Position numbers and translations under genes: made by a program. This document shows positions 19,781 through 30,107 of a DNA stretch of 64,000 nt, in pieces. The notes under the pieces were generated by a model. It saw only the letters and a list, made by a program, of their open reading frames with translations. It ran no database searches and was not told where the DNA came from. The stretch lies in the NCBI GenBank assembly GCA_937138495.1, contig CAKZPE010000019.1, positions 23,343 through 87,342 of the forward strand, in the 5' to 3' direction. This DNA is from an uncultured Oceanospirillaceae bacterium. GTDB taxonomy: Bacteria > Pseudomonadota > Gammaproteobacteria > Pseudomonadales > Balneatricaceae. The number at the start of each line of letters is the position of its first letter. The stretch's first letter is position 1.

Positions 19781-22303
19781 ATGCGATTGTCGGAGTCCTT
19801 ACGTAGCCGGCTGTATGCGGTTTGTCTGATCCTGTTATTGCTGGCCAGTGGTCTGGGGCTGACATTTAACCGCGGTCTGGAACGTCTGGACCTGATGCTC
19901 TACGACCAGATGTTACCGGCTCATGCTGTGAGCATGAGTGATCAGGTTGTGATTGTGGCAATTGATGATTACAGCCTGCAACAGCTGGGACGCTGGCCCT
20001 GGTCCCGTAAGCGCCATGCTGAACTGGTCTATAAACTGACCAGCATGGATGCCGCAGTGATTGGCATCGATGTACTCTTTGTTGAACCCCAGAAAAGTGA
20101 TCCTGAAGCGGATGAAGTCTTTGCTGAAGCGCTGACCCGCAGTGGGCGCAGTGTGCTGAGCATTGCACCAGGCGTACAGATGCCGGGGGCGCTGATTAAT
20201 GAAGTCATGCCGTTACCGGATCTGGCGATCAGCGCGGAAGCCATTGGCCACGTAGATGTCGAGCTGGATGTGGATGGCCTTTGCCGTCGGTTCTTTCTGT
20301 ACAGTGGGGTGGGAGATGCCCGCTGGCCTGCACTGGCGATGGCCATGCTGCGGGTGAACGGTGAAACTGATCAGTTAGACAACCTCATTAATGTCGAAAA
20401 CACCCCTGTTATCCGTTCGGATTACTGGCTGCGCCGCCAGAGTATTATGATTTCTTTCGCGAAAACCGGTGAGCGCCCACAAACCTATTCCTGGGCCGAT
20501 ATCATTGCCGACCGTGTGCCGGCTGAGGCTATTCAGGGGAAATATGTACTTGTCGGTGCGACAGCTACCGGTCTGGGGGATGCTCTTTCCACACCGGCAG
20601 CAGCTGCCCATGAACGCATCCCGGGGGTTGAGCTGAATGCTCATATTCTCAATGCGTTGTTGCGGGGAGAAGGGATTAATGAAGTGCCAGTGCGCTGGTA
20701 TACAGGGCTAACACTGGCCTTTATTGTAATCGTTACGCTGGCGGTGGTGTTATTACCGTTGCGGGCGGGTCTGGTTTTCACACTGGTTGCTTTGTGGAGC
20801 ATACCGGCACTGAGTCTGACTTTACTCGTAGGCTGGCAGCTATGGTTTGCGCCGGGAGCTGCACTGATCATTGCTGCGTTACCCTGGCCGTTATGGAATG
20901 TCTGGCAGCTGGGCATTGATGCCCGTCTGAAGCACCGTTTGTTACAGCAACTGGCTCATCAGGTGCAGCATCATGTCGCAACGGGTTTGCCTAATTCTGT
21001 GATGCTGCGTCAGCGGCTGAACCGGGCGATTGCGAAGCAGGAAGGGAGTGAAAGCTGTGTCGGGTTACTGGTGATTCATTTCAACTGGTCCGGTTCTGCC
21101 AGTACCACGCTTGAGTGTCCGGTTGATGATACTCAGCTGCAGCAGGTAGGTAAGCGGTTGCGGGAAGTGGTCAGTGATGATTATTTCATTGCCCATCTGA
21201 ATGGCGATGATTTTGCCGTTCTGCTGACCGATCTGCAGGATATTCAATACGTTAAAGATGCCGCACTGAGTTTATTGCAGGCCCTTCAGCAGCCTCTGAA
21301 AATGGGTGATGAAAGCTATCTGTTGCTGACACCCCGTATCGGCGCGTCGGTATGGCCGGATGACTGTTTTGATGCCGATGGCCTGATTCGTAATGCTTAC
21401 ACTGCAATGTTTAAGTCCCGGGTGGATGACAGTGAAACCCTGTGCATTTATTCCCAGGGCGCCGGTTTACAGCTGGAGTTGCGTTCTCAGGTTGAGCAGG
21501 CGCTGGTGCATGCTTTGGAACGGAGTGAGTTTGAGGTTTACTACCAGCCGCAGGTGCGGGCTGAAGATGGCCGGATGGTTGGTGTGGAAGCATTGTTGCG
21601 CTGGAACAGCCCGCAGCTGGGCCGTATTCCGCCGGGTATTTTTATTCCTGTCGCTGAGCATGTAGGGCTAATTCCGATGATTGGCAGCTGGGTGCTGAAG
21701 ACCGCTTGTGAACAACTGCAGGACTGGCATGATGCCGGGCTGCCTTTGCTGCGCCTGGCAATTAACGTATCCCCTCTGCAGTTTGCTGACCCTGAGCTGG
21801 AACGGCGGGTCTCTCAGACTCTGAAGCAGCTGAGTGTTGCTCCCGGTAATATCGAGTTGGAAATCACCGAAGGTTCTCTGATGTGGGATATGGATCAGGC
21901 GGTGACCATCATGAAGCGGATGAAAGATCAGGGTGTGGATCTTGCCGTGGATGATTTCGGTACCGGTTATTCGTCTCTTAGTAGCCTGCGGCATTTTCCG
22001 CTGGACCGTCTGAAGATTGATCAGTCCTTTACCCGTGAAATTGGCAACGATGAGGCCGCCACTGAAATTACCCAGACGATTATTTCGATGGGTAAACGTC
22101 TGGGGTTACGCATTATCGCCGAAGGTGTTGAGACCGCTGAGCAGGCCCGTTTCCTGCGGGAACATGGCTGTGATGAGTTTCAGGGACATTACTTTGGTCG
22201 TCCGCTGGATGCGGATCAGATTACTGATCTGCTGGTGGATCTTATGATTGCTGACAGCAGCAGGAAGACCGTTTCTACTGAAAATACCGAGGAAAGTTTG
22301 TAG
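19781..22303 (+). CDS. CHASE2-GGDEF-EAL protein (probable c-di-GMP phosphodiesterase)
   Basis: CHASE2-like N-terminus with three TM helices; degenerate GGDEF (HLNGDDFAVLL); intact EAL motifs EALLRW, DDFGTGYSS, EGVE. Confidence 0.9.
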   Translation: MRLSESLRSRLYAVCLILLLLASGLGLTFNRGLERLDLMLYDQMLPAHAVSMSDQVVIVAIDDYSLQQLGRWPWSRKRHAELVYKLTSMDAAVIGIDVLFVEPQKSDPEADEVFAEALTRSGRSVLSIAPGVQMPGALINEVMPLPDLAISAEAIGHVDVELDVDGLCRRFFLYSGVGDARWPALAMAMLRVNGETDQLDNLINVENTPVIRSDYWLRRQSIMISFAKTGERPQTYSWADIIADRVPAEAIQGKYVLVGATATGLGDALSTPAAAAHERIPGVELNAHILNALLRGEGINEVPVRWYTGLTLAFIVIVTLAVVLLPLRAGLVFTLVALWSIPALSLTLLVGWQLWFAPGAALIIAALPWPLWNVWQLGIDARLKHRLLQQLAHQVQHHVATGLPNSVMLRQRLNRAIAKQEGSESCVGLLVIHFNWSGSASTTLECPVDDTQLQQVGKRLREVVSDDYFIAHLNGDDFAVLLTDLQDIQYVKDAALSLLQALQQPLKMGDESYLLLTPRIGASVWPDDCFDADGLIRNAYTAMFKSRVDDSETLCIYSQGAGLQLELRSQVEQALVHALERSEFEVYYQPQVRAEDGRMVGVEALLRWNSPQLGRIPPGIFIPVAEHVGLIPMIGSWVLKTACEQLQDWHDAGLPLLRLAINVSPLQFADPELERRVSQTLKQLSVAPGNIELEITEGSLMWDMDQAVTIMKRMKDQGVDLAVDDFGTGYSSLSSLRHFPLDRLKIDQSFTREIGNDEAATEITQTIISMGKRLGLRIIAEGVETAEQARFLREHGCDEFQGHYFGRPLDADQITDLLVDLMIADSSRKTVSTENTEESL

Positions 22304-22307
22304 GGCT

Positions 22308-22332
22308 TGCGTCTTTTCAGGAGACGCATAAA
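22308..22332 (+). terminator. Stem-loop terminator-like after the CHASE2-EAL gene
   Basis: TGCGTCT TTTCAGG AGACGCA followed by TAAAAAA. Confidence 0.5.
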
Positions 22333-22361
22333 AAAGCCGCCAGGGTGAATATCTGGCGGCC
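22329..22361 (-). terminator. Rho-independent terminator for the TRAP SBP gene
   Basis: Minus strand: GCCGCCAG...CTGGCGGC followed by TTTTTTAT. Confidence 0.75.
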
Positions 22362-22509
22362 TGTTCGGTCAATGGGGCATTCAGGAGTGGATGCCCGTCA
22401 CCGGAAAATCACTGTGTTCATCGTTGCCGTTCAGTTGCCCATTAAACTGATCTGCGAACCCAGAGATATAAGCAATGTGTATGCCCCGCAGGGCATACGG
22501 GTATGACGA

Positions 22510-23514
22510 TCAGATTTCAGCGCGGCCCAGTGAGCGCAGCAGCTGGTTTACTTTGTCCTTGCCGCCAACACTCTCGTAGAATTTCGGCCACACAGCATCC
22601 TGAGCACGTTTCGCCCATTCTGCTTCATCCTGCAGGGTGTCGATTTGCATGTTGTATTTGTTGACCAGTTCGTCTTTGATCACGGTTTCCTTTTCTTTCA
22701 GCCAGGTGATGCTGTACTGGGTTGCTTCTTTACCGGCTTCCAGAATGGCTTTCTGGGTGGCGGCATCCTGATCCTGGAACAGTGATTCAGAGATGATCAG
22801 CGGCTCCAGCAGGAACAGGTAGTGAAGGTCAGCGATATACTTCTGTACCTCACCAAACTTCATCGCGTAAATCGTGGTGTATGGTGTGTCCTGTCCATCC
22901 ACTACACCCTGCTGCAGAGCGGTAAAGGTTTCAGACCAGGCCATAGGTGTCGGGTTGATACCCCAGGACTGGTAGGTATCAATCATGATTTCATTTTTAG
23001 GTACCCGAACCACAACGCCTTCCAGATCCGCCAGTTTCCTGATTGGCTTCTTGGAGTTACTCAGTACCCGGAAGCCGGAGTAAGTCCAGCCCAGGATACG
23101 GGTGTTGGAATCACGGATGGTGTTTTCAACCAGCTCATCTGCAATCGGGCCTTTCGTGGCAGCGATGGCCTGATCCAGGTTTTCAAAGATATACGGCAGG
23201 GACAAAATGCCCAGGCTGGGTGAAAAGGGTGTCAGGTTGTTGCTGGCCAGAATCGAGAAGTCAGTAGTACCCAGTGCAACGTCGTTGACGGTATCCTGTT
23301 CAGATCCCAGCTGGCCGTTCAGGAATAGCTTGGCGGAGTGTTTGCCCCCGGTTTTTGCTTCCAGCAGTTCAATAAACTTCAGACCCAGTGCTTCCTGAGC
23401 ACTGCTGCCACCATCGCCCACCGCAATATTCCAGTTAGCAGACAGGGCACTTGCAGAAAACAGCAGGCCTGCGGCAAGGGAGACAGCTTTAGCGATATTA
23501 TTTTTATGTTTCAT
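22510..23514 (-). CDS. TRAP transporter substrate-binding protein (DctP family)
   Basis: Signal peptide; LKFIELLEAKTGGKHSAKLFLNGQLGSEQD..., GIRVLSNSKKPI-like region, VVDGQDTPYTTIYAMKF. Confidence 0.88.
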   Translation of the reverse strand: MKHKNNIAKAVSLAAGLLFSASALSANWNIAVGDGGSSAQEALGLKFIELLEAKTGGKHSAKLFLNGQLGSEQDTVNDVALGTTDFSILASNNLTPFSPSLGILSLPYIFENLDQAIAATKGPIADELVENTIRDSNTRILGWTYSGFRVLSNSKKPIRKLADLEGVVVRVPKNEIMIDTYQSWGINPTPMAWSETFTALQQGVVDGQDTPYTTIYAMKFGEVQKYIADLHYLFLLEPLIISESLFQDQDAATQKAILEAGKEATQYSITWLKEKETVIKDELVNKYNMQIDTLQDEAEWAKRAQDAVWPKFYESVGGKDKVNQLLRSLGRAEI

Positions 23515-23756
23515 GTATTGCTCCTAGGGATGAAACCGGTGAATTTTTACCGGCAAAATGTGTCTGTTAATAAGCGCCAGACTGGCCGTGATAATCAGAT
23601 AAATTTTTTGCAGGCAATTAGATCCAACGTCCTGCGAAATGTAGACCCAACCCGGGTAATCCCATAAACAGTAGGGGCTGCAGGGATGTTTTGTCGTGTA
23701 AAAATAACCTGCTAAGCAGATGTTTATAATCAGAATAGTGAGCGGTGGTATGAGTT

Positions 23757-24419
23757 ATGGACGTTAAAAAAACGCTGTGGAGTACTGTGATTGGCCTGTG
23801 CCTGTGGAGCAGTGTCAGCCAGGGAAACGAGCAGATATTTAGCAGCATTTCAGAGGCTGATCAGCGTGCAGTTGAGGTGTTGGTTGAGCAGGATGCAACT
23901 TTGCTGGAAGCCCGGGACAGCCTGGGGAATACCCCTTTACTGGCAGCGGCACAAATGAACAATGTGCCGCTGGTGAAGTTATTGCTGGCGGAGGGCGCGC
24001 AGGTTAATGCGCTGAATTATAAACAGCGGGATATTCTGAATATTGCTGTTTCAGTAAAGAATCCTGAGATTGCCCGGCAAGCAATACAGGCGGGGGCTGA
24101 TCCCACGCTGATTACCTCTGTATACGAAGGCTCTGCGCTTATTTATGCCACCCATCAGGCTGAGTTGGTGACGATGCAATTGCTGATCGCCGCCGGAGCA
24201 CCCTTAGACCGGGTGAATAATCTCGGCTGGACGGCTTTACTGGAAGCGGTAATTTTGGGAGATGGCAGTGACAAATATGTCAGTGCTGTACAGATATTGC
24301 TGTCGGCCGGTGCTGATCAGGACATTGCTGATAAAAAGGGCAGAACGCCGTTGGATCATGCCCGGGCTAAGGGCTATCACTCGCTGGCAGAGGTGTTGGA
24401 CGCTGCCGGTGGAGCATGA
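23757..24419 (+). CDS. Ankyrin-repeat protein
   Basis: Repeats NTPLLAAAQMNNVPLVKLLLAEGAQVNA and GWTALLEAVILG...LLSAGADQDIADKKGRTPLDHAR; signal peptide. Confidence 0.85.
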   Translation: MDVKKTLWSTVIGLCLWSSVSQGNEQIFSSISEADQRAVEVLVEQDATLLEARDSLGNTPLLAAAQMNNVPLVKLLLAEGAQVNALNYKQRDILNIAVSVKNPEIARQAIQAGADPTLITSVYEGSALIYATHQAELVTMQLLIAAGAPLDRVNNLGWTALLEAVILGDGSDKYVSAVQILLSAGADQDIADKKGRTPLDHARAKGYHSLAEVLDAAGGA

Positions 24420-25201
24420 GCGGTTTTTCCTTCATGTTGCTGATTAAAGGTATCGTTCAGATAGTCGAGCAGTTCATTCAGCACAGCGATGAGCTGATCC
24501 TGATTCCGGTCACTGAATGCTGTACAGATTTGCTGATGGAAGGTGATGATTTTTTCCCGGCTGCGCAACCGGACAATGGTCATGTTCATGACCGGTACCA
24601 GGGCATCGATAATCGAATAGACGATCATCTGCAACATGGGGTTTTCTGTGGCATCGGTGATGTAGCGGTGAAATGCCACATCCGCCGCACAGAATTCTGC
24701 ATCGGATAAACCGGCATCCTGCTGATGGGCCAGACACTGCTGCAAACCGTCAGTGTAAGTGTCAGACCAGTTCAGCAGGGCCAGTTTGCAGCACTCGGCC
24801 TGGAGAATCTTACGGGTCTGAATGATATCAGCCATTTCAACCGCCCCCATGCTGATCATCAGCATGGTTGAAGATGCCAGGAATTCCGTGGCATCTTTCA
24901 TTTCAAAACCATTCACAAAGGTACCGCCGGCGGGGCCCCGTTTGGAGCGGATCAGGTTCTGTGCTGCCAGCCGTTTCAGTGCTTCACGGATAGTGGGGCG
25001 GGAAACATCAAACTGGGCGGCCAGTTCAAACTCGGTAGGCAGACGGTCATCTTTTTTCAGCTCACCGCTGAGAATTGCCTGTCGCAACTGTTCGGCAATC
25101 TGTTTGGTCGCACTGGCGGTCACGATGTTGCCAAACTGTGCCGGGTTACCGGGAGGTGACAGTTTTAATGATGATTTTTCTGAAGACTGATCGGATGGCA
25201 C
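24377..25201 (-). CDS. GntR-family (FadR subfamily) transcriptional regulator
   Basis: LPTEFELAAQFDVSRPTIREALKRLAAQNLIRSKRGPAGGTFV wHTH plus a FCD-like helical C-terminus. Confidence 0.9.
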   Translation of the reverse strand: MPSDQSSEKSSLKLSPPGNPAQFGNIVTASATKQIAEQLRQAILSGELKKDDRLPTEFELAAQFDVSRPTIREALKRLAAQNLIRSKRGPAGGTFVNGFEMKDATEFLASSTMLMISMGAVEMADIIQTRKILQAECCKLALLNWSDTYTDGLQQCLAHQQDAGLSDAEFCAADVAFHRYITDATENPMLQMIVYSIIDALVPVMNMTIVRLRSREKIITFHQQICTAFSDRNQDQLIAVLNELLDYLNDTFNQQHEGKTAHAPPAASNTSASE

Positions 25202-25297
25202 AGCGAATTCCTGACTGACAGCGGTTAATCCGTGAGCATTTCGCCGAAAGGGGCGAATGACACGGGCCGGGTTAACAGTATCAACCTTTGGTTGGGC

Positions 25298-25345
25298 TTG
25301 ACAATTATTATCCTCTTAAAATATTTTAATATTTGTCATACAAAT
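25298..25345 (+). promoter_or_regulatory. Putative promoter (TTGACA...TATTTT) with downstream operator ATTTGT-CAT-ACAAAT
   Basis: TTGACA at 25298; perfect 6-bp inverted repeat at 25331-25345 between a GntR gene and a divergent reductase gene. Confidence 0.55.
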
Positions 25346-25448
25346 AGAATTTTAGTATGTTTTTTGTCAAATGCGGCACGACAGGCCGAAAGGGCTATTC
25401 TTTGGTTCATTCCCGAAAAGCGGATAACCCTGAGCACAGAGAGAGATT

Positions 25449-26435
25449 ATGAATACTTTTAAAGCGTTACAGATTTCAAAAGACGGCGAGCAGCAGCGGA
25501 CAGACAATGTGCAGTTATCCCGGGATGACCTGATGCCAGGGGATGTGCTGGTGTCAGTTGAGTACTCAACTATCAATTACAAAGATGGTCTGGCGATTAC
25601 CGGAAAGGGCCCGGTGGTACGAAAATGGCCGATGATTCCCGGCATTGATTTTGCCGGTACCGTTCTTGAAAGTGACCATGCTGAATTTTCACCGGGGGAT
25701 GCCGTGGTACTGAACGGTTGGGGCGTGGGAGAGGTGCATTACGGCGCGTATGCTGAACAGGCCCGGGTAAACGGTGACTGGCTGATTAAGAAACCGGCCG
25801 GCATGACCCCCAAACAATGTATGGCTGTCGGCACGGCCGGATACACGGCGATGTTATCGGTACTGGCGCTGGAGAAGCATGGCATTACCCCTGATCAGGG
25901 ACCGGTGCTGGTGACTGGCGCCAGCGGCGGTGTTGGCAGTGTTGCTGTCTCGATTCTGGCGAAACTGGGTTATGAAGTAATTGCATCAACCGGGCGTACC
26001 GAGCACGCTGATTTTCTTAAACAGCTGGGAGCCAGCAGTGTCATTGACCGGGCTGAGCTGTCTGAGAAAGGGCGACCTATGGGGAAAGAGCGCTGGCGTG
26101 CGGCGGTCGATTCCATTGGCAGCTATACCCTGGCGAATGTTATCGCACAGACGCAGTATGGCGGGGCCGTGACCAGCTGTGGACTGGCACAGGGAGCAGA
26201 CCTGCCACTGACAGTGATGCCGTTTATTTTACGGGGGGTATCACTGCTGGGGATTGATTCGGTGATGGCACCGAAGGCTGCCCGTGAAGAGGCGTGGGGA
26301 CGGTTGCAGGATGATCTGGATCTGGAAAAGCTTGAGTTGCTGTCTGAAACCGTTGGCTTTGATCAGATTGTTGAAAAGGCCACAGATATTGTCGACGGTA
26401 AGATTAAAGGGCGGGTGATTGTTGAGATTGGCTGA
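25449..26435 (+). CDS. acuI: Acrylyl-CoA reductase (AcuI/YhdH family MDR oxidoreductase)
   Basis: SVEYSTINYKDGLAITGKGPVVRKWPMIPGIDFAGTV and VLVTGASGGVGSVAVSILAKLGYEV. Confidence 0.82.
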   Translation: MNTFKALQISKDGEQQRTDNVQLSRDDLMPGDVLVSVEYSTINYKDGLAITGKGPVVRKWPMIPGIDFAGTVLESDHAEFSPGDAVVLNGWGVGEVHYGAYAEQARVNGDWLIKKPAGMTPKQCMAVGTAGYTAMLSVLALEKHGITPDQGPVLVTGASGGVGSVAVSILAKLGYEVIASTGRTEHADFLKQLGASSVIDRAELSEKGRPMGKERWRAAVDSIGSYTLANVIAQTQYGGAVTSCGLAQGADLPLTVMPFILRGVSLLGIDSVMAPKAAREEAWGRLQDDLDLEKLELLSETVGFDQIVEKATDIVDGKIKGRVIVEIG

Positions 26436-26453
26436 CTTTTGTTGATGGACTGT

Positions 26454-26485
26454 AAAAGCGGCGCTGTTATAGCGCCGTTTTTTTG
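26454..26485 (+). terminator. Rho-independent terminator after acuI
   Basis: AGCGGCGCTGTTATAGCGCCGTTTTTTT. Confidence 0.85.
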
Positions 26486-26494
26486 GGGGGGGGC

Positions 26495-27577
26495 TTATAG
26501 CAGCCTGAGCAGTTCGTCTACTTTTTCTTCCGGTGTTGCCCAGGAAGTAACCAGCCGGACAACTGAACTGTCAGGTGTTTTTCTGCACCAGACATAAAAG
26601 GAAAAATGTTCCTGCAGCTGTTCGATTAATGCATCTGGTAAAATAGCAAAAACCTGATTGGTGTCGGTGTCTGCTTCCCGTGCAAACCCTTTTTCTGCGA
26701 AACCGTCGGAGAGTTTCTTTGCCATCTTGTTGGCGTGTGCTGCCAGCTCAAAATACAGGTTGTCTCTGAACAGCTCGACAAACTGGATTCCCAGCAAGCG
26801 GCCTTTAGATAACATGCCGCCGCGCTGCTTAACGTGAAAGGCAAAGTCTTCAGCCAGCGAGGGGGTATTAATCACAATCGCTTCACCGAGTAACGCGCCG
26901 TTCTTGGTGGCCCCCATGGAGAACAGATCCGTCAGTTGGGCAATGTCCTGCAGGGTGAGGTCATTTTTTTCAGCGGTCAGGGCTGTGGCCAGCCGGGCAC
27001 CGTCGAGGAACAGATACAGGTTGTTTGCCCGGCAGAACTGAGAAATATCGGTGAGCTCCTGCTGACTGTACAGCGTGCCCAGTTCCGTGGCATTTGAAAG
27101 GTACACCAGTTTTGGTTTTACCATATGCGGCACGTGGGCGTGATCTGTTAGTACTTGCTTCAGCTGTTCTGTGGTGATCTTTCCCTGCTGGTTTTCAACG
27201 CCGATAATTTTATGACCGGTGGCTTCGATGGCACCGGTTTCCCGTAAGACGATATGCCCGGTATTCGCTGAAACAATTGCTTCATGGGGGCGCAGGCAGG
27301 CGGATAAACTGATGATGTTTGCCAGTGTGCCGCCTGCCACGAGAAAAACTTCGGACTGTTCAGATCCTGTGTGCTGTTTAATCAGTTGCTTTGCTTCATG
27401 GGTATATTCGTCATGGCCGTAAGCGGTTTGCTGAATAAGATTGGTATTTGCCAGGGCGCTAAGAATGTTTGGATGGCAGCCTTCGCTGTAGTCATCCAGA
27501 AAACTGTATTGGCTCATAGAGTCAGTTACTCTCAGAAAAGTGTCGGTCAGAGATCCGCACTGTAAAAGTTTGCACAC
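26495..27577 (-). CDS. Low-specificity threonine aldolase / beta-eliminating lyase family
   Basis: FLDDYSEGCHPNILSALANTN, GHIVLRETGAIEATGHK, LFLDGARLATAL, SMGATKNGALLGEA (PLP lysine). Probable start at the internal MSQYSFLDDYSEG. Confidence 0.85.
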   Translation of the reverse strand: MCKLLQCGSLTDTFLRVTDSMSQYSFLDDYSEGCHPNILSALANTNLIQQTAYGHDEYTHEAKQLIKQHTGSEQSEVFLVAGGTLANIISLSACLRPHEAIVSANTGHIVLRETGAIEATGHKIIGVENQQGKITTEQLKQVLTDHAHVPHMVKPKLVYLSNATELGTLYSQQELTDISQFCRANNLYLFLDGARLATALTAEKNDLTLQDIAQLTDLFSMGATKNGALLGEAIVINTPSLAEDFAFHVKQRGGMLSKGRLLGIQFVELFRDNLYFELAAHANKMAKKLSDGFAEKGFAREADTDTNQVFAILPDALIEQLQEHFSFYVWCRKTPDSSVVRLVTSWATPEEKVDELLRLL

Positions 27578-27603
27578 AGTCCGGCTTGTAAAATATTGCA
27601 GGT

Positions 27604-29040
27604 TTATTTTTCTTCACTGCTTTTCACATAGGCACAGCCCAGTTGGCATTGTGATGAGCTGAAGGGCGAGGTCATGGCCTCGGTGATTTCAGGTTCGGTG
27701 CAGGTGACACAGGTATGCTCCCGCTCCAGTTGCCGGATTTGCCAGAACACAACCGCCAGGGCAATGGTGCCCCAGACCACGGCTCCGGCCAGCTCTCCTG
27801 CTAACACTCCGGCGGCGCCGAACCACTGTGCGAACAGGTATACCAGCGGAATCGTACCAAAGAGTGCTTTGGCAAAGTTAAACAGGGTCGCCTGTGTGGC
27901 GTGGTTAAGGTTGTTTGAAGCGGCGTTGGCAATGAATAAAACCCCGTTAAAGCTGAAGCCGATGACCAGCCAGGTGGTGTAAAAATTGATCAGATAGGCG
28001 GCATCACCGGTGGCGCTGAAGGCTGTGATAATGGCGTCGCCTGCCAGAAACAGCACGAGCCATACCAGCAGGATATATACAAAGTTGATCAGCAGAGCGT
28101 TCAACAGGGTGGATCGAACCCGGTCATAGCGGTCAGCCCCTGCATTCTGGCCGATAATCGGGCCTATCGCGCCGGACAGGGCAAAAATCAGCGCAAAGGC
28201 TACAGGCGTAATTCGCCCCAGAATGGCTGCACCGGCAACTGCGCTGTCGCCAAAGCTGGCCATGGTTTTCAGTACATAGCTGCCACCAATCGGTGTGGCA
28301 AGATTGGTCAGTACTGCCGGGATGGCGATCGGAAGAATCGCCCCCATATCCCGGCGCATCTGGCTGAAATCCGGCTTACAGTGAATCTGATGCCGCCGGA
28401 CAACCACATAGAGTGCAATGCCCACCAGTGCTACCCGTGAAATCACCGAAGCAATCGCTGCCCCCTGAATTTCCAGGCCAAAGGTAAATATAAATAAAGG
28501 GTTGAGCAGGGCATTGACGATGGCTGCTCCGAGTGTGGTGTACATGGCATTGCGGGCATCACCCAGCCCCCTTAAGGTTGCTGCTGCAGACATACCGCAT
28601 ACCAGTAAGGGTGTACTGGGCAACAGTATCTGGCTGTAATCCATCGCCAGACTGAGGGTGACATCCCGGGCACCGAGAAACATCAGCAAATCTTCCAGCC
28701 AGAACCAGGCGGGCGCGGTGACCAGTAATGCGGCAATCAGACTGAACAGCAACACACTGGACGTATACTGGCTGACCTGCTCGCGATTGCTGACCCCTTC
28801 AGCGCGGGATACCAGCGCCCCCATGGCGATCTGAATACCAATGCCGACGGAGGTTAAAAAGAACAGCAGGGTACCGGAAAAACCGATAGCAGCAGCCAGC
28901 TCTTCCTGTCCGAGTAAGCTGAGGAAGTACATGTCTACCAGATCAACGGCAAACAGCGCCAGCAGACCAACGGTACTGCTGAGTGTCATTACAGAGACAT
29001 GCTTAAAGGTTGAACCCTGAACAAACTTAGCGCTTTTCAT
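27604..29040 (-). CDS. MATE family efflux transporter
   Basis: 12-TM pattern; LFAVDLVDMYFLSLLGQEELAAAIGFSGTLLFFLTSVGIGIQIAMGALVSRAEG. Confidence 0.88.
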   Translation of the reverse strand: MKSAKFVQGSTFKHVSVMTLSSTVGLLALFAVDLVDMYFLSLLGQEELAAAIGFSGTLLFFLTSVGIGIQIAMGALVSRAEGVSNREQVSQYTSSVLLFSLIAALLVTAPAWFWLEDLLMFLGARDVTLSLAMDYSQILLPSTPLLVCGMSAAATLRGLGDARNAMYTTLGAAIVNALLNPLFIFTFGLEIQGAAIASVISRVALVGIALYVVVRRHQIHCKPDFSQMRRDMGAILPIAIPAVLTNLATPIGGSYVLKTMASFGDSAVAGAAILGRITPVAFALIFALSGAIGPIIGQNAGADRYDRVRSTLLNALLINFVYILLVWLVLFLAGDAIITAFSATGDAAYLINFYTTWLVIGFSFNGVLFIANAASNNLNHATQATLFNFAKALFGTIPLVYLFAQWFGAAGVLAGELAGAVVWGTIALAVVFWQIRQLEREHTCVTCTEPEITEAMTSPFSSSQCQLGCAYVKSSEEK

Positions 29041-29243
29041 ATGCTTCTGCAGTGGACCGGTTGGCGGACTAAAGTGAATGAATGGTTTAATTTACTAGAG
29101 AAAATGCCGTCTGTAACCTGATATGCATTGTCATGAGCCTCAGTCCGTGAGTGGTTACTGAAGGCTGGTGGTTAATCAGATCCGGCGCAGATACAGAAAT
29201 TGCTAGGCTATTGGGAAGATACATCTTCCCAACGGAGAAGTGC

Positions 29244-30107
29244 TCAGTTATCCAGTGTTTCAGCAATAAACTTTATCAGTGGCTCTATTTCGAATTTGTT
29301 GTCGTAATTGTTATTGAAGACACCAAGGCTGTGTTCAGGTAAGGAAGGAAATCCTTCATCAGGCCCCAGCACTTTCATCGTTGGTAATACCGATGATTTA
29401 CTCAGTACGCCAAGGCTCAGACCGGCCTGAACTGCGCTCTGGACACCTGAAATATTCATGGTTGTGACGGCGGAATACCAGCGGCGTCCCTGCTGATCAA
29501 GCGACTGGACGGCGATTTGGCGATAAAAACAGGGCGGTGGCAGTACCGCCAGCGGAATGGGGGCCTCAGCCTCCGGTATGCCGAGTGGCCCTGTTACCCA
29601 GCAAAGTTGTTCTCTGAACAGTTCCTGACCCTGCCCACCGCGACTGTTTTTTGCTGCAATGATGACATCCAGTTTACCGTCTTCGAGCTCTGAATGAAGC
29701 TGACTGCTCAGGTCGATCCGTAGTCGCAGATCAAGTTTGGGATAGGTGCGTTTTAATTTAGAAATAATGCCCAGTAAACGGTGCGGAGCCAGATACTCAA
29801 CAACCCCGAGGCGCAGTGTCCCTTCCAGTTCTGTTTCTGTTAACCGAAGCACTGTCTCATCATTGAGTTTTAACAGGCGGTGAGCGTATCCCAGAAGCAT
29901 TTCACCCTGTTCAGTCAGTACCGGGCTGCGCTTATTTCTTTCGAACAGGCGTTGACCGATTGTTTCTTCCAGGCGTTTGATTTGTACGCTGACCGCAGAC
30001 TGGGTGCGTAACAGGGGCTTAGCCGCTGCTGTAAAACCGCCTGTTTCAACCACAGTGACAAAGCATCTTAATAAGTCGATATCCAGATTGACGTGTCGCA
30101 TATTCAA
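29244..30107 (-). CDS. LysR-family transcriptional regulator
   Basis: N-terminal HTH LLRCFVTVVETGGFTAAAKPLLRTQSAVSVQIKRLEETIGQRLFER. Confidence 0.92.
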   Translation of the reverse strand: MNMRHVNLDIDLLRCFVTVVETGGFTAAAKPLLRTQSAVSVQIKRLEETIGQRLFERNKRSPVLTEQGEMLLGYAHRLLKLNDETVLRLTETELEGTLRLGVVEYLAPHRLLGIISKLKRTYPKLDLRLRIDLSSQLHSELEDGKLDVIIAAKNSRGGQGQELFREQLCWVTGPLGIPEAEAPIPLAVLPPPCFYRQIAVQSLDQQGRRWYSAVTTMNISGVQSAVQAGLSLGVLSKSSVLPTMKVLGPDEGFPSLPEHSLGVFNNNYDNKFEIEPLIKFIAETLDN

